Source: Spirochaetaceae bacterium (GTDB taxonomy: Bacteria; Spirochaetota; Spirochaetia; DSM-27196; SKKC01). Taken from it: 43,477 bases of DNA. Positions 23,915 through 35,060 of this stretch are shown piece by piece. Position 1 is the stretch's first letter, and every line of letters begins with the position of its first letter. The stretch covers positions 1-43,477 of the forward strand of contig SKXQ01000141.1 in assembly GCA_007128315.1 (NCBI GenBank). The letters are read 5' to 3'. The position numbers and the translations under genes are program-made. The notes under the pieces were generated by a model. That model was not told where the DNA came from. It ran no database searches and saw nothing but the letters and a program-made list of their open reading frames with translations.

Positions 23915-23980
23915 CGTTACGGTTCCCCATCGCGCATTGACTCGTCAATGCGCGAGCCGGGGTTCCTGTGCGTTACGGTT
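23915..23980 (+). promoter_or_regulatory. Strong hairpin flanked by direct repeats between rplL and rpoB
   Basis: A perfect 11-bp stem, TCGCGCATTGA / TCAATGCGCGA, closes a CTCG loop (23930-23955). CCCC and GGGG just outside could extend it. Identical CGTTACGGTT direct repeats lie on both sides (23915-23924 and 23971-23980). The position matches the attenuator/RNase III processing region that separates ribosomal from RNA polymerase gene expression in E. coli. There is no immediate T-tract. Confidence 0.6.
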
Positions 23981-24023
23981 TCTCTTTCTTTTAACAGGTT
24001 ACTGAATCCCGGGAGGGTATTAT

Positions 24024-27000
24024 ATGTTTGATCGTCGAAACTCGATCACCCGTACACAGGTTGGAACTGCAAAAGACATAGTGATGGAGCTTCCTGATCT
24101 TGTCGATGTGCAACTGGCCAGTTATGAGCGATTTCTTCAGAGAAAACGGATGCTTGCTGGCGAACCGATAAACGAGCAGGGTCTGGAAGAAGTTTTTCAG
24201 GCGATTTTTCCGATCGAGAGCCAGGCCGGTGATATGCGGCTCGAATACGATCACTATACCCTCGACGAAGAGAATATCAAGCTCTCGGAACAGGAATGCA
24301 AGCTGAAAGGACATACCTACGCAGTCCCCATAAAAGCGCGCATCAATCTCATGTTCAATGAGACGGGTGAAATTCGTCAGAAAGACATTTACATGGGCGA
24401 CTTGCCACTCATGACCGATCGCGGGACCTTCATCGTCAATGGCGCTGAGCGTGTCGTGGTTAGTCAGATTCACAGGTCTCCTGGCGTTATTTTCAGTCAT
24501 GAAAAAGGTGTCTACAGCTCGCGAATCATTCCGTATCGCGGATCGTGGCTGGAGTTCGAGATCGATCAGAAAAAAGAACTGATCTACGCGAAAGTGGACA
24601 GGAAGAAGCGAATTCTGGGAACGCTTTTTCTGCGCGCGCTCGGGTTCGAAACCCGGGAGAAGATCATTGACCTGTTCTACCAGCGTGCAACACTTGGGGT
24701 CGGTGACAGTCAGGAGCACAAAGAGGCGCTCGTCGGTGAAGTCTTCGCTCGGGCTGTCTGGATCAAGGACGAGAACGGAAGCGACCGTAAGCTCTATCGC
24801 GCCGGCGATAAGATCCATCCGCACGACGTTGATGAGCTGATTCACAGCAGCATCGCTGAAGTTGAGGTTATCGACTTCTCGAGCAATGAAAGTCTTCACT
24901 CACAGATACTTCTGAACTGTTTTGAGCGTGAGGAGAGCAAATTCACCCGTGATGACGCCGGCCTTGACGAGCCGACGAAAGAGGATGCCCTGACCGCCGT
25001 GTACGCGGTGATCATGCCCGGCGAGCCTATTACACTGGAAAGCGCGGAGAAGGATTTTAACTCCATGTTCTTCACCGCACGCCGTTATGACCTCGGTCGC
25101 GTCGGGCGGTACAAGCTGAACAAGAAGTTCGATTATGCGAAGGGTCCTGAAGATCACGTGCTTACCCGGGATGACATCGCGAACACCATGCGTTTTCTGA
25201 TCAAGGTCTATATCGGCGAGTCAAACGTCGACGATATTGACCATCTCGGTAACAGGCGCGTGAGAAGCGTCGGTGAACTGCTCGCTAATTCGCTAAAAAC
25301 TGCGTTCAGTCGCATGGAGCGGATTGCAAAAGAGCGTATGAGTCTCAAAGAAACTGATACGATCAAGCCGCAGGACCTGATTTCAATAAAGCCCGTCGTG
25401 GCGGCCATCAAGGAATTCTTCGGGTCTTCGCAGCTGAGTCAGTTCATGGACCAGGTCAACCCCTTGAGTGAGTTGACGCACAAACGACGCCTCAATGCGC
25501 TTGGGCCTGGAGGTCTGAGTCGCGACCGGGCAGGTTTCGAGGTACGTGACGTACACTACACTCATTACGGCCGGATGTGTCCGATCGAGACGCCTGAAGG
25601 GCCGAATATCGGGCTTATCGTGAGTCTCGCGAATTATACGCGTGTAAACGATTATGGTTTCCTTGAGACGCCGTATCGGCGCGTAAAGGACGGGGTCGCG
25701 AGTCGTGAGATCGAGTATCTTTCCGCGATGGATGAGGAAAAGTACTTCATAGCTCAGGCGAATGCGCCGATTGACGACAAGGGTAAATTTCAGACGGAAA
25801 TGATCTCTGTTCGCCGGAACGGTGACTACACGACCAAACCGCCAGCCGATATCGACTACATGGATGTTTCGCCGAAACAGATCATTTCGGTGAGTGCGTC
25901 GCTCATACCCTTTCTTGAGCATGACGATGCGAACCGTGCCCTCATGGGCAGCAACATGCAGCGCCAGGCGGTTCCTCTGGTATTCCCTGAGCCGCCTCGA
26001 GTTGGAACCGGTATGGAGGCGAAGACTGCGTACGATTCCGGTGTTCTTCAGAAAGCCCGGCGGGCCGGGACCGTCGAGTACGTTTCCGCGACGAAAGTGG
26101 TCGTCAAGCCCGATGGTGCAAAGAACAAGGACGATCGCGACGTATACGAAATGATCAAGTACCAGCGGACGAATCAGGACACCTGCTACAATCAGAAACC
26201 GGTGGCCATGAAAGGGCAGAAGCTGAAAACGGGCGATATAGTCGCCGACGGTCCTGCCACGTTCAAAGGAGAGCTTGCACTCGGCCGGAATATTCTGATG
26301 GGCTTTGTCCCGTGGAACGGTTACAACTTTGAGGACGCGATCCTCATAAGCGAGCGGGTGGTCAAGCACGACGTCTTTACCAGCGTACATATTAAAGAGT
26401 TCACCATCGACGTCCGCGAAACAAAACTTGGCCCCGAGAAGCTTACCCGGGATATACCGAACACCAGTGAGAAGACGCTTGATCAGCTCGACGAAGACGG
26501 AATCGTTCGTGTTGGGGCAAAAGTCGGCAGCGGATATATCCTTGTCGGTAAGGTCACACCAAAAAGCGAGACGGAGACGACGCCGGAGTTCAAGCTGCTG
26601 AACTCCATTTTCGGCGAGAAAGCCAAAGAGGTCCGGGACACAAGTCTTCGGATCCCGCATGGTGTCGACGGAACAGTCATTGATGTGCAGCGCCTGCGTC
26701 GGAGCGATGGAGATGACCTGCCACCTGGCGTTGACGAAGTTGTCAAGGTTCTCGTGGCAACCAAGCGCAAGCTGCAGGAAGGCGACAAAATGGCCGGGCG
26801 GCACGGCAACAAGGGTGTTATTGCCCGTGTCCTCCCCGAGGAAGACATGCCGTATCTTGACGACGGAACGCCGCTCGATCTCTGTCTGAACCCTCTTGGC
26901 GTACCGAGCCGAATGAACCTCGGACAGATCCTGGAGACCGAACTTGGAATGGCAGCTCATGTGCTCGATGAATGGTACTCGACACCCGTGTTCGAGAGTG

Positions 27001-27527
27001 CCACAAACGAGCAGATCGCCGAAAAGCTGAAGGCAGCGGGTCTTGACAGTACCTCGAAAGTGACTCTGCACGATGGCGCCACAGGGGAACCGTTTGAGAA
27101 CCCTGTAATGGTAGGGATGATGTACCTGCTTAAACTGCATCATCTTGTCGACGACAAGATGCACGCACGTTCAACGGGACCATATTCGCTGGTAACGCAG
27201 CAGCCGCTCGGAGGTAAGGCGCAGTTCGGTGGACAGCGACTCGGCGAAATGGAGGTCTGGGCGCTGGAGGCATACGGTGCTGCCAATACATTGCAGGAGC
27301 TTCTGACGATAAAAAGTGACGATATGAACGGTCGCGCCAAGATTTACGAGAGTATCGTAAAAGGTGAGCCTTCTACAGCCGCCGGCGTACCGGAGAGTTT
27401 TAACGTATTGGTGCAGGAGCTGCGAGGTCTTGCGCTCGATATCTCGATATATGACGGTAAAGGCAAGCAGGTACCGCTGACCGAGCGGGACGAGGAGCTT
27501 ATTAATCGTCAGGGCACCAACTTCTAG
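24024..27527 (+). CDS. rpoB: DNA-directed RNA polymerase beta subunit
   Basis: 1167 residues, the compact beta without the large E. coli-type insertions. Motifs include [22 protein letters not shown] near residue 135, the rifampicin pocket [20 protein letters not shown] with the following [60 protein letters not shown] and [20 protein letters not shown]. Asn491 (codon 25494-25496) is at E. coli position 531, the residue tied to intrinsic rifampicin resistance in Treponema and Borrelia; Val replaces Asn518. GGGAGGG precedes the ATG. It is followed by rpoC after ten bases. Confidence 0.99.
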   Translation: MFDRRNSITRTQVGTAKDIVMELPDLVDVQLASYERFLQRKRMLAGEPINEQGLEEVFQAIFPIESQAGDMRLEYDHYTLDEENIKLSEQECKLKGHTYAVPIKARINLMFNETGEIRQKDIYMGDLPLMTDRGTFIVNGAERVVVSQIHRSPGVIFSHEKGVYSSRIIPYRGSWLEFEIDQKKELIYAKVDRKKRILGTLFLRALGFETREKIIDLFYQRATLGVGDSQEHKEALVGEVFARAVWIKDENGSDRKLYRAGDKIHPHDVDELIHSSIAEVEVIDFSSNESLHSQILLNCFEREESKFTRDDAGLDEPTKEDALTAVYAVIMPGEPITLESAEKDFNSMFFTARRYDLGRVGRYKLNKKFDYAKGPEDHVLTRDDIANTMRFLIKVYIGESNVDDIDHLGNRRVRSVGELLANSLKTAFSRMERIAKERMSLKETDTIKPQDLISIKPVVAAIKEFFGSSQLSQFMDQVNPLSELTHKRRLNALGPGGLSRDRAGFEVRDVHYTHYGRMCPIETPEGPNIGLIVSLANYTRVNDYGFLETPYRRVKDGVASREIEYLSAMDEEKYFIAQANAPIDDKGKFQTEMISVRRNGDYTTKPPADIDYMDVSPKQIISVSASLIPFLEHDDANRALMGSNMQRQAVPLVFPEPPRVGTGMEAKTAYDSGVLQKARRAGTVEYVSATKVVVKPDGAKNKDDRDVYEMIKYQRTNQDTCYNQKPVAMKGQKLKTGDIVADGPATFKGELALGRNILMGFVPWNGYNFEDAILISERVVKHDVFTSVHIKEFTIDVRETKLGPEKLTRDIPNTSEKTLDQLDEDGIVRVGAKVGSGYILVGKVTPKSETETTPEFKLLNSIFGEKAKEVRDTSLRIPHGVDGTVIDVQRLRRSDGDDLPPGVDEVVKVLVATKRKLQEGDKMAGRHGNKGVIARVLPEEDMPYLDDGTPLDLCLNPLGVPSRMNLGQILETELGMAAHVLDEWYSTPVFESATNEQIAEKLKAAGLDSTSKVTLHDGATGEPFENPVMVGMMYLLKLHHLVDDKMHARSTGPYSLVTQQPLGGKAQFGGQRLGEMEVWALEAYGAANTLQELLTIKSDDMNGRAKIYESIVKGEPSTAAGVPESFNVLVQELRGLALDISIYDGKGKQVPLTERDEELINRQGTNF

Positions 27528-27537
27528 GAGACCGTGA

Positions 27538-30500
27538 ATGAGAGATATTCAGGATTTCGACAGCATAATGATACAACTCGCCTCGCCCGACCAGATTCGG
27601 GCGTGGAGTTATGGCGAGGTCAAGAAACCCGAAACAATTAACTACCGAACGTTGCGCCCGGAAAAAGACGGGCTGTTCTGTGAACGGATTTTTGGTACTA
27701 CCAAAGAGTGGGAGTGTTACTGCGGTAAGTTCAAGAGCATCCGGTATAAGGGTGTTATCTGCGACCGCTGCGGTGTTGAGGTCACGCATTTCAAGGTCAG
27801 ACGCGAGCGGATGGGGCATATCGAGTTAGCTTCGCCGGTCAGTCATATCTGGTACTACCGATCCGTTCCGAGTCGAATGGGCCTGCTTCTTGATCTGACC
27901 ATTGCAGCGCTGCGTTCGATTCTTTATTACGAGAAGTACATCGTAATCGATGCGGGCGACACAGATCTCAAACAGATGGATCTGCTCACTGAAGACGATT
28001 ACATGGAGGCGAAGGAGCGCTACGGAGACATTTTTTCGGCCGGCATTGGTGCAGAAGCGGTCCGGACACTCCTTGAGCAACTGGACCTTGATGCCTTATC
28101 GGCCGAGCTGCGCGCTAAAATGGTCGAAAAGGGCGCGAAGTCAGATAAGCGACTGCTCAAGCGCATTGAAATAGTGGAAAACTTCCGTGACAGCGAAAAC
28201 AGACCGGAGTGGATGATACTCGACGTGATCCCGGTTATCCCGCCGGAACTGCGTCCAATGGTTCAGCTCGACGGAGGGCGGTTCGCAACGAGTGACCTGA
28301 ACGACCTCTATCGTCGCGTAATCAACCGGAATAATCGTTTGAAGAGACTCATGGCTCTCAACGCTCCGGACATTATTATCCGCAATGAGAAGCGCATGCT
28401 TCAGGAAGCGGTGGATGCTCTGTTCGACAACTCGAAGAAGAAGCGGGTGGTCAAGGGAGCAAGTAATCGTCCGCTCAAGAGTCTTTCTGACATGCTCAAG
28501 GGTAAGCAGGGCCGTTTCCGGCAGAATCTCCTCGGGAAGCGAGTTGACTATTCCGGACGCTCGGTTATCGTAGTCGGTCCGGAGCTTGAGCTTCATCAGT
28601 GCGGACTCCCGACCAAGATGGCGCTGGAACTGTATAAGCCCTTCATTATGAAAAAGCTGGTGGAGAAAGACGTCGTCTACAACATAAAAAAGGCGAAGTC
28701 TCTCGTAGAGCAGGAAACGCCCGAGGTCTGGGCCGTTCTTGACGAAGTTGTCAGGGAACATCCGGTCCTTTTGAACCGTGCACCTACGCTCCATCGTCTG
28801 GGAATTCAGGCATTCGAACCGAAGCTCGTGGGCGGGAAGGCGATCAGGTTACATCCTCTCGTGTGTCATGCCTATAACGCAGACTTTGACGGCGACCTGA
28901 TGGCCGTGCACGTACCGCTGACCCAGGCGGCACAGATAGAGTGCTGGACCCTCATGCTTTCAAGCCGAAATCTCCTGAACCCTGCGAACGGAAAGCCGAT
29001 CGTGTTTCCGAGTCAGGACATGGTTCTTGGTATCAACTATCTGACACGGCAGCGACCCGGAGCCAGAGGTGAAGGAAAGCGCTATTCAAGTCAGGAAGAG
29101 GCAATCTATGCGCGCGAGTTCGGTGCGGTCGACTACCAGGCGCTGATCAAGGTGCCTGCGGACGGTGAGGTCATCGAGACTACCGTCGGGCGCATCCTGT
29201 TTAATGAGGCCTTGCCCGACGGTGTTCCGTTTGTGAACTATTCGCTTGGTGATAAAGAGCTCCGTCAGTTCATTGCAGAGGTCTATAAGGACCGGGGGCC
29301 GCACGCGACCGTTCTTCTTCTCGACGCGGTCAAGAATCTTGGATTCCGCTATGCGACTCTGTTCGGGGCTACGATTGGCCTTGGTGACATCATGATTCCC
29401 GAGCAGAAGCCTGCGATGATCGAAAAGGCGAACAACGAGGTTCTCGGAATACAGAATCAGTACATGCAGGGTCATATCACGACCGAAGAGCGTTACAATC
29501 GCGTCATTGAAGTCTGGAGCAAGACCAACGAAGAGCTGACCAACGTCATGATGCAGAAGCTGGAAACGGACCGGAACGGTTTTAATCCGGTGTACATGAT
29601 GGCGGATTCCGGTGCTCGCGGCAGCCGCAGTCAGATACGACAGCTCGCCGGCATGCGTGGTCTCATGGCCAAGCCGAGCGGTGAGATTATCGAGTTGCCC
29701 ATACGGTCGAACTTCAAGGAAGGGCTGTCGGTTATCGAGTTCTTTATCTCCACAAACGGTGCGCGGAAGGGGCTCGCTGATACCGCGTTGAAAACCGCTG
29801 ACGCCGGATACCTGACTCGTCGACTCGTGGATATTGCCCAGGACGTTGTCATTAACGAAGAAGACTGCGGAACAATCAACGGTCTCGACATCGGGGCTCT
29901 GAAAGACGGTGAGGAGGTCGTAGAGAGTCTGCCGGACCGAATCGCCGGGCGTTTCACGCTCGAACGCGTCAAGCATCCGATCACCGGGGATATTCTCGTC
30001 GACGTAAACGAAGAGGTCACCGACGAGATTGCGACTGCAATTGAAGATGCCGGCATCGAGCATGTACGCATCCGTACTGAGCTCACCTGCGAGTCCGCGC
30101 ACGGCGTCTGTCAGAAGTGTTATGGTCGAAACCTGACCGATAATCGAACGGTTACGATTGGCCAGGCGGTCGGAATCATCGCCGCTCAGTCAATTGGCCA
30201 GCCGGGAACGCAGTTGACCATGCGTACGTTCCACATTGGTGGAGCCGCCACCCGTGTGAGTGAAGAGAATCGTACCTATCTCAAGTATCCGGTGTACGTG
30301 ACCTCTATCAACGGCCACGTTGTTCAGCAGGCCTCGGGGCCGAGGCTGTTCACACGGAAAGGGTATATGCTCGTTAACCGCGTCCTGAACGAGATTGTCA
30401 TCGAAAAGTCCGACAAGATTCTCGCTGACGAAGGAGACAAGGTCGTCAAGGGGCAGGTCGTCGTAAAACGGGGCAAGGAGGAGATCGTCGCCGACGATAA

Positions 30501-31761
30501 CGCCTATGTTACCGTGAAAGGCAACAAACTGTACCTCATTGGAGCGGAGCAGCGGATTGAGATCCGAAACGGTGCCGAACTCGAGGTTGAGGAAGGACAG
30601 GTTGTACCCGCCGAAGCGTCGCTTGCAACCTTCGACCCCTTCAGTGAGCCGATCATCAGCGAGTACGAGGGTATTGTCCGTTTCGAGGACATTATTGACG
30701 GCACGACGATGAACGAAGAGGTGAATGACGACACCGGTAACGTCGAAAGAAAGATTACAGAACACTCGCTTGAGACCATGGAGCCCCGAATCGTAATCGA
30801 AGACGATGACGGGGAGATTCTTGATACCTATCGACTGCCCGGATCGAGCTATCTGCAGGTGCAGAATGGCGAAAAGATCAAGTCGGGTCGCACTATCGCG
30901 AAAATGCTCAAGGACAGTGTTCGTACAGCAGATATCACCGGAGGGTTGCCGCGTGTCGGAGAACTCTTCGAGGCGAGGCGCCCGAAGAACGCTGCCGTGC
31001 TTTCTCAGGTAAGCGGTACGGTTGCCCTGAAGGGCATTGTAAAAGGCAAGCGCATCATTCTCGTGCACGATATCTACGGCAAGGAGTTCAAGCACGCGGT
31101 ACCCATGGGTAAGCACCTGCTTGTACGCGAGAAAGACGAGGTGATGGCTGGAGAACCCCTGTGCGACGGTCGTACCGACCCGCATGACATCCTTCAGATC
31201 CTCGGCGAGAATGCGCTTCAGCGATACCTCATGAACGAGGTGCAGGAAGTGTACCGTCTGCAGGGTGTTGCGATTAATGACAAGCATATCGGCGTAATTA
31301 TCCGTCAGATGATGCGCAAGGTTGAGATCGTGCAGGTCGGAGATACCAACTTCATCTTTGGTCAGCAGATCGATAAGCCCCGTTTTCAGGACGAGAACCG
31401 GAAGGTTATGCGCGAAGGCGGTCAGCCTGCTGTCGCCCGACCGATCATGCTCGGAATTACGCGTGCATCACTGAATATCGAAAGCTTCATTAGTGCTGCA
31501 AGTTTCCAGGAAACGACACGTGTTCTCACGAATGCGGCTATCGCCGGTAAAAGCGACAATCTCCGCGGCCTGAAGGAGAACGTCATCATAGGTCACCTTA
31601 TACCTGCCGGTACCGGTATGCGGCAGTACAAGCGAATCAAGTTGTACGACGAAAACCGGGAAGATCTGGATGCCCGCATGCAGACGATACTCGAAACGAG
31701 AGCCCGCGAAGCGGAACTCGCCGAAAACGAGGCTCCGGCAGAGGCGGAAGTGTATCAGTAG
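27538..31761 (+). CDS. rpoC: DNA-directed RNA polymerase beta' subunit
   Basis: 1407 residues carrying the catalytic centre. Cys60, Cys62, Cys75 and Cys78 form the N-terminal zinc finger (CYCGKFKS...CDRC); the active-site Mg loop NADFDGD is at 447-453; the trigger-loop/bridge region includes [21 protein letters not shown] and [21 protein letters not shown]; the second zinc cluster uses EDCGT and [16 protein letters not shown]. The C-terminal portion ([31 protein letters not shown]) is complete, with an acidic tail. AGGAG precedes the ATG. A fresh promoter for rpsL lies just downstream. Confidence 0.99.
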   Translation: MRDIQDFDSIMIQLASPDQIRAWSYGEVKKPETINYRTLRPEKDGLFCERIFGTTKEWECYCGKFKSIRYKGVICDRCGVEVTHFKVRRERMGHIELASPVSHIWYYRSVPSRMGLLLDLTIAALRSILYYEKYIVIDAGDTDLKQMDLLTEDDYMEAKERYGDIFSAGIGAEAVRTLLEQLDLDALSAELRAKMVEKGAKSDKRLLKRIEIVENFRDSENRPEWMILDVIPVIPPELRPMVQLDGGRFATSDLNDLYRRVINRNNRLKRLMALNAPDIIIRNEKRMLQEAVDALFDNSKKKRVVKGASNRPLKSLSDMLKGKQGRFRQNLLGKRVDYSGRSVIVVGPELELHQCGLPTKMALELYKPFIMKKLVEKDVVYNIKKAKSLVEQETPEVWAVLDEVVREHPVLLNRAPTLHRLGIQAFEPKLVGGKAIRLHPLVCHAYNADFDGDLMAVHVPLTQAAQIECWTLMLSSRNLLNPANGKPIVFPSQDMVLGINYLTRQRPGARGEGKRYSSQEEAIYAREFGAVDYQALIKVPADGEVIETTVGRILFNEALPDGVPFVNYSLGDKELRQFIAEVYKDRGPHATVLLLDAVKNLGFRYATLFGATIGLGDIMIPEQKPAMIEKANNEVLGIQNQYMQGHITTEERYNRVIEVWSKTNEELTNVMMQKLETDRNGFNPVYMMADSGARGSRSQIRQLAGMRGLMAKPSGEIIELPIRSNFKEGLSVIEFFISTNGARKGLADTALKTADAGYLTRRLVDIAQDVVINEEDCGTINGLDIGALKDGEEVVESLPDRIAGRFTLERVKHPITGDILVDVNEEVTDEIATAIEDAGIEHVRIRTELTCESAHGVCQKCYGRNLTDNRTVTIGQAVGIIAAQSIGQPGTQLTMRTFHIGGAATRVSEENRTYLKYPVYVTSINGHVVQQASGPRLFTRKGYMLVNRVLNEIVIEKSDKILADEGDKVVKGQVVVKRGKEEIVADDNAYVTVKGNKLYLIGAEQRIEIRNGAELEVEEGQVVPAEASLATFDPFSEPIISEYEGIVRFEDIIDGTTMNEEVNDDTGNVERKITEHSLETMEPRIVIEDDDGEILDTYRLPGSSYLQVQNGEKIKSGRTIAKMLKDSVRTADITGGLPRVGELFEARRPKNAAVLSQVSGTVALKGIVKGKRIILVHDIYGKEFKHAVPMGKHLLVREKDEVMAGEPLCDGRTDPHDILQILGENALQRYLMNEVQEVYRLQGVAINDKHIGVIIRQMMRKVEIVQVGDTNFIFGQQIDKPRFQDENRKVMREGGQPAVARPIMLGITRASLNIESFISAASFQETTRVLTNAAIAGKSDNLRGLKENVIIGHLIPAGTGMRQYKRIKLYDENREDLDARMQTILETRAREAELAENEAPAEAEVYQ

Positions 31762-31783
31762 AAGGGTTCCACCGGTCGGGTGG

Positions 31784-31812
31784 TTGACAATCAACAGAGC
31801 GTCTGATAGTTT
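31784..31812 (+). promoter_or_regulatory. Promoter for rpsL-rpsG
   Basis: Perfect TTGACA (31784-31789), 17-base spacer, TAGTTT (31807-31812), with a start expected near 31819, so the leader of rpsL would be about 100 bases. Confidence 0.6.
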
Positions 31813-31818
31813 TGCGCT

Positions 31819-31841
31819 CCACGACATGCGTTTTGTCGTGG
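31819..31841 (+). promoter_or_regulatory. Hairpin between rpoC and rpsL
   Basis: Perfect 8-bp stem CCACGACA / TGTCGTGG with a 7-base loop TGCGTTT, followed by TTT. It may end read-through from rpoC, but it begins exactly where transcription from the 31784-31812 promoter should start, so it would form a 5'-terminal stem on the rpsL mRNA. Confidence 0.5.
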
Positions 31842-31918
31842 TTTCCTGATAGCCCGAAAGGCGCTCTTATTACATCCGTACAGGCTATCGGTCTGTATGT
31901 GGAAAGGTTAAGGACAGT

Positions 31919-32293
31919 ATGCCGACAGTAAATCAGTTGATTCGAAATGGCCGAAAGAAATCTCACAAGAAGACGAATTCGCCTGCGCTTCAGACATGCC
32001 CGCAGAAACGTGGTGTGTGCACGCGGGTTATGACGGTAACGCCGAAAAAGCCGAACTCCGCGCTTCGTAAAGTAGCTCGTGTTCGTTTGAGTAACGGCAT
32101 TGAGGTTACTGCGTACATTCCGGGTATCGGGCATAATCTTCAGGAACACTCCGTTGTGCTTGTGCGAGGCGGTCGTGTGAAGGACCTTCCTGGTGTTCGG
32201 TATCACATCGTGCGCGGAGCGAAGGATACGCTCGGCGTCGAGGACCGAAGAAAAGCGCGTTCCAAGTACGGAACAAAGCGACCGAAGGCATAA
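31919..32293 (+). CDS. rpsL: 30S ribosomal protein S12
   Basis: 124 residues. Decoding-centre protein. The streptomycin-relevant [11 protein letters not shown] (Lys43/44) and [13 protein letters not shown] blocks are wild-type, as in sensitive bacteria, followed by [24 protein letters not shown] precedes the ATG. It pairs with rpsG 15 bases downstream. Confidence 0.98.
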   Translation: MPTVNQLIRNGRKKSHKKTNSPALQTCPQKRGVCTRVMTVTPKKPNSALRKVARVRLSNGIEVTAYIPGIGHNLQEHSVVLVRGGRVKDLPGVRYHIVRGAKDTLGVEDRRKARSKYGTKRPKA

Positions 32294-32308
32294 GGAAGAG
32301 GTTACAGC

Positions 32309-32779
32309 ATGCCAAGAAGACAGATTGTAGGGCGGCGTGAACTTCGTCCTGATGCAAAGTACGGTAACATCACCCTGTCCCGTTTTATTTCCCGGCTCAT
32401 GGTGCATGGAAAAAAGTCTACCGCAACCCGTGTTGTGTATGAAGCAATGAGTTTTCTCAGCGGGAAGACTGATAAGACCGAACTCGAAGTGTTCCTGAAG
32501 GCGATCGACAACGTAAAGCCTGTCGCGGAAGTAAAGAGCAGGCGCGTCGGTGGTTCGACGTACCAGGTTCCTGTAGAAGTTCGCGAGAGCCGCCGGGAAG
32601 CGCTTTCGATGAGATGGCTCATCGCAGCCGCTCGTAATCGAAGCGGACGTTCAATGGGTCTGAAGCTCGGCGCAGAGCTTCTCGATGCATTCAATTCGAC
32701 TGGATCAGCGTTCAAGAAGAAAGAAGATACGCATCGCATGGCGGAGGCAAACAAAGCATTCGCCCATTATCGATGGTAA
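32309..32779 (+). CDS. rpsG: 30S ribosomal protein S7
   Basis: 156 residues. Nucleates the 30S head. Typical blocks: [57 protein letters not shown] and the C-terminal [31 protein letters not shown] lies upstream. In most bacteria fusA follows; here it does not. Confidence 0.98.
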   Translation: MPRRQIVGRRELRPDAKYGNITLSRFISRLMVHGKKSTATRVVYEAMSFLSGKTDKTELEVFLKAIDNVKPVAEVKSRRVGGSTYQVPVEVRESRREALSMRWLIAAARNRSGRSMGLKLGAELLDAFNSTGSAFKKKEDTHRMAEANKAFAHYRW

Positions 32780-33103
32780 GTACGGTATAGTTTCTGCGGC
32801 TCCGGACGGTGATTCGTTTTGCCGGTTCCTGGTGCTCGTTATTTATAAGAAGTTCGTACGTGTCCGCACAGTCGAAAGTGCGGAACAAACGGCGGATACG
32901 ACCAAACCGATCGTCAATAACCCGTACTTGACACGACGGGGAGATTGAATGAATCACGGCGTCGACATAAGGTCATGCTGTGAGTGGTAGGGTGGTTAGA
33001 CCGGTTAATGCCTTATTGGTAGCAACCGGTGAAGGAGCGTTGCTCTTTCAGATACGACGCGTTTTAAACCCGTATAGAAAGTACGGGTTGGTTTTGCGTA
33101 TCT
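32780..33103. other. Gene-free spacer upstream of the tuf promoter, rich in inverted repeats, where fusA would be expected
   Basis: No credible gene is seen on either strand, and there is no trace of an EF-G reading frame. Inverted repeats present are TCCGCAC/GTGCGGA (32863-32884), ACCGGTT/AACCGGT (33000-33030), GAAGGAGC/GCTCTTTC around GTT (33031-33049) and AGATACG/CGTATCT (33050-33103), the last enclosing the terminator-like stem at 33067-33089. A weak promoter-like pair TTGCCG-17-TTTATA lies at 32819-32847. The 3' half could fold as a compact structured RNA; no known RNA family was recognised. Confidence 0.45.
33067..33095 (+). terminator. Terminator-like hairpin upstream of the tuf promoter
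   Basis: AACCCGTA / TACGGGTT, a perfect 8-bp stem with a 7-base loop (33067-33089), then GGTTTT. It lies just before the tuf promoter and would end transcripts from rpsLG or from the spacer. Confidence 0.5.
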
Positions 33104-33104
33104 G

Positions 33105-33134
33105 TTGACATATCTTCTGGCTATCTGTTAGCCT
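33105..33134 (+). promoter_or_regulatory. Promoter of tuf
   Basis: Perfect TTGACA (33105-33110), 18-base spacer, TAGCCT (33129-33134). The leader to the tuf ATG at 33304 would be about 160 bases, long enough for post-transcriptional control, and no named riboswitch motif is recognised in it. Confidence 0.5.
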
Positions 33135-33303
33135 ACCCATCCTTTCAGTGTACTCGTCCGAGCATATACCTTCGTGGTACGTGTGCGTCCGAGGCGCTAC
33201 TAAGTACATGTGTGGATGCAGGGCAGCGCCGTGGCGTCATCCCTGATCTGGAAACACTATTTTATTCAGAACGTTTCAGACACTTCGAGAAGGAGGGAAC
33301 GTC

Positions 33304-34497
33304 ATGGCGAAAGCAAAGTTCGAGAGGAGTAAGCCTCATATTAACGTCGGTACCATAGGTCACGTTGACCATGGGAAGACGACGCTTACTGCAGCCATCA
33401 CCATGCTTAGCAGCAAGCTGAGTGGCGGTGGTAAGATTATGAAGTATGAGGACATCGACAACGCACCTGAAGAAAAGGCGCGGGGTATCACCATTAACAC
33501 CCGTCACGTCGAGTATGCGACGCAGAATCGTCACTACGCTCACGTTGACTGCCCGGGGCATGCCGACTACGTGAAGAACATGATCACCGGTGCTGCACAG
33601 ATGGACGGAGCTGTCCTCGTCGTCAGTGCAACCGACGGTCCGATGGCGCAGACCAAGGAGCACGTGCTTCTGGCTCGTCAGGTTGGAGTTCCCGCTCTGC
33701 TGGTCTTCATCAACAAAACCGATCAGGTTGACGATGAAGAGCTCGTAGACCTTGTCGAGGAGGAGATTCGTGATCTCCTGTCCAGTTATGATTTTCCTGG
33801 GGACGATGTTCCGGTGATTCGCGGGAGCGCCTTCGAAGCCATGGAAAACCCCGAGGACGACGCCAAGACCAAGTGCATCGGCGATCTGCTTGAGGCGATG
33901 GATACGTACTTTCCGCTTCCTGAACGAGCGGTGGATAAGGATTTCCTTATGCCTATCGAGGACGTGTTCTCCATTCAGGGTCGTGGTACGGTTGTAACCG
34001 GACGTGTTGAGCGCGGAATTGTCAAAGTGAACGACAAGGTGCAGATCATCGGCATCCGTGATACAACCGAGACCACCGTTACCGGTGTCGAAATGTTCAA
34101 TAAGCTTCTCGATCAGGGTGAGGCTGGCGACAACATTGGTGCCCTGCTTCGTGGAACTGAGAAGAATGCCGTTGAGCGAGGCCAGGTTCTTGCGAAGCCC
34201 GGAAGCATCACACCGCACAAGAAGTTCAAAGGTACGATCTATTGTCTGAGTAAAGAAGAGGGTGGGCGACACTCACCGTTCTTTACCGGGTATAGGCCGC
34301 AGTTTTACTTCCGCACGACGGATATCACCGGTACTGTTTCCCTTCCCGAGGGCAAGGAAATGGTAATGCCAGGCGATAATACCGAGATTGACGCTGAACT
34401 GATTCATCCGATCGCAATGGACAAGGGTCTGCGCTTCGCTATTCGCGAAGGCGGGCGGACTGTAGCCAGTGGTCAGGTGACCGAGATCGTCGAGTAG
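33304..34497 (+). CDS. tuf: Elongation factor Tu
   Basis: 397 residues. Delivers aminoacyl-tRNA to the ribosome. GTPase motifs: GHVDHGKT (19-26), [12 protein letters not shown] in switch I (Arg in place of the more usual Ala), [12 protein letters not shown], and NKTD for guanine recognition. Domains 2 and 3 are complete ([30 protein letters not shown]) and the protein ends in [19 protein letters not shown] precedes the ATG. It has its own promoter and a strong terminator, so it is a separate unit between the str and S10 clusters. Confidence 0.99.
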   Translation: MAKAKFERSKPHINVGTIGHVDHGKTTLTAAITMLSSKLSGGGKIMKYEDIDNAPEEKARGITINTRHVEYATQNRHYAHVDCPGHADYVKNMITGAAQMDGAVLVVSATDGPMAQTKEHVLLARQVGVPALLVFINKTDQVDDEELVDLVEEEIRDLLSSYDFPGDDVPVIRGSAFEAMENPEDDAKTKCIGDLLEAMDTYFPLPERAVDKDFLMPIEDVFSIQGRGTVVTGRVERGIVKVNDKVQIIGIRDTTETTVTGVEMFNKLLDQGEAGDNIGALLRGTEKNAVERGQVLAKPGSITPHKKFKGTIYCLSKEEGGRHSPFFTGYRPQFYFRTTDITGTVSLPEGKEMVMPGDNTEIDAELIHPIAMDKGLRFAIREGGRTVASGQVTEIVE

Positions 34498-34508
34498 TCA
34501 GTATGTAA

Positions 34509-34604
34509 GGACACGGCCCCTCAGGACCCGGTTTTGAGGGGCTCCGTGCCTAAGGTGTCCGAACCTCGATCGGTCGCATGCACCGTACGTGCGGCCGTTT
34601 TTTT
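34509..34604 (+). terminator. Tandem terminator structure after tuf
   Basis: A large hairpin (34509-34560) pairs GGACAC and CCCCTCA with TGAGGGG and GTGTCC. It is followed by a second stem, CGGTCG...CAC / GTG-CGGCCG (34571-34597), running directly into seven T residues (34598-34604), a standard intrinsic terminator. It should isolate tuf from rpsJ. Confidence 0.75.
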
Positions 34605-34712
34605 GCAGGCTCGGAGGCCGTTGGGACGGTTTTCAGATAACTGTTTTTGATCGGGCAGGCATGGCACCGCCCGTCAGTATTTTCGTTCGTTGTATCGTCT
34701 GGTGGAGGAAAC

Positions 34713-35021
34713 ATGCCGCAGGCCAAGATAAGAGTACGCCTTCGTGGATTTGACATAGAGCTCATCGATCAGAGTGCACGCTCGATCGTGCAGACTGTAC
34801 AGAAGTCCGGATCGAAGGTTTCGGGACCGATTCCGCTTCCGACACGGATTAATAAATTTACTGTTCTGCGCAGTCCTCACGTAAACAAGAAGGCGCGTGA
34901 GCAGTTCGAGATGCGTACACATAAAAGACTGATCGACATTATTGAGCCGAGCAGTCAGGTCATGGATGCGCTGATGAAGCTTGAATTACCTGCGGGAGTA
35001 GATGTCGAAATCAAGCAATAG
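34713..35021 (+). CDS. rpsJ: 30S ribosomal protein S10 (NusE)
   Basis: 102 residues. Head protein that also joins NusB in antitermination and contacts NusG. Blocks: [55 protein letters not shown]. The ATG at 34713 follows GGAGGAAAC; upstream in-frame codons from 34647 look non-coding. First gene of the S10 cluster; no convincing promoter is visible in the 108 bases after the tuf terminator, only a CGGGC/GCCCG stem at 34652-34673. Confidence 0.98.
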   Translation: MPQAKIRVRLRGFDIELIDQSARSIVQTVQKSGSKVSGPIPLPTRINKFTVLRSPHVNKKAREQFEMRTHKRLIDIIEPSSQVMDALMKLELPAGVDVEIKQ

Positions 35022-35060
35022 GCGTTCTGCCTGTGTTTTCGATGCGAATAGGGGTCAACA

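Noticed and set aside
25383-27164. 593-codon minus-strand open frame inside rpoB
   Set aside because: rpoB is unmistakable on the plus strand. Long antisense frames are common in genes with this codon bias, and no family resemblance is seen.
32685-32948. Small plus-strand frame running from rpsG into the spacer
   Set aside because: It overlaps the end of rpsG in another frame, has no start signal of its own and no resemblance to a known protein.
32985-33060. Possible tRNA-like fold in the rpsG-tuf spacer
   Set aside because: Stems are present, but there is no T-arm TTCRA motif, no matching acceptor stem and no plausible anticodon arm.
33262-34272. 336-codon minus-strand open frame opposite tuf
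   Set aside because: Antisense shadow of a highly expressed, strongly biased gene.
34605-34712. Promoter for the S10 cluster after the tuf terminator
   Set aside because: TTGATC and TTGGGA occur, but no -10-like box lies at an acceptable spacing, so none was annotated.
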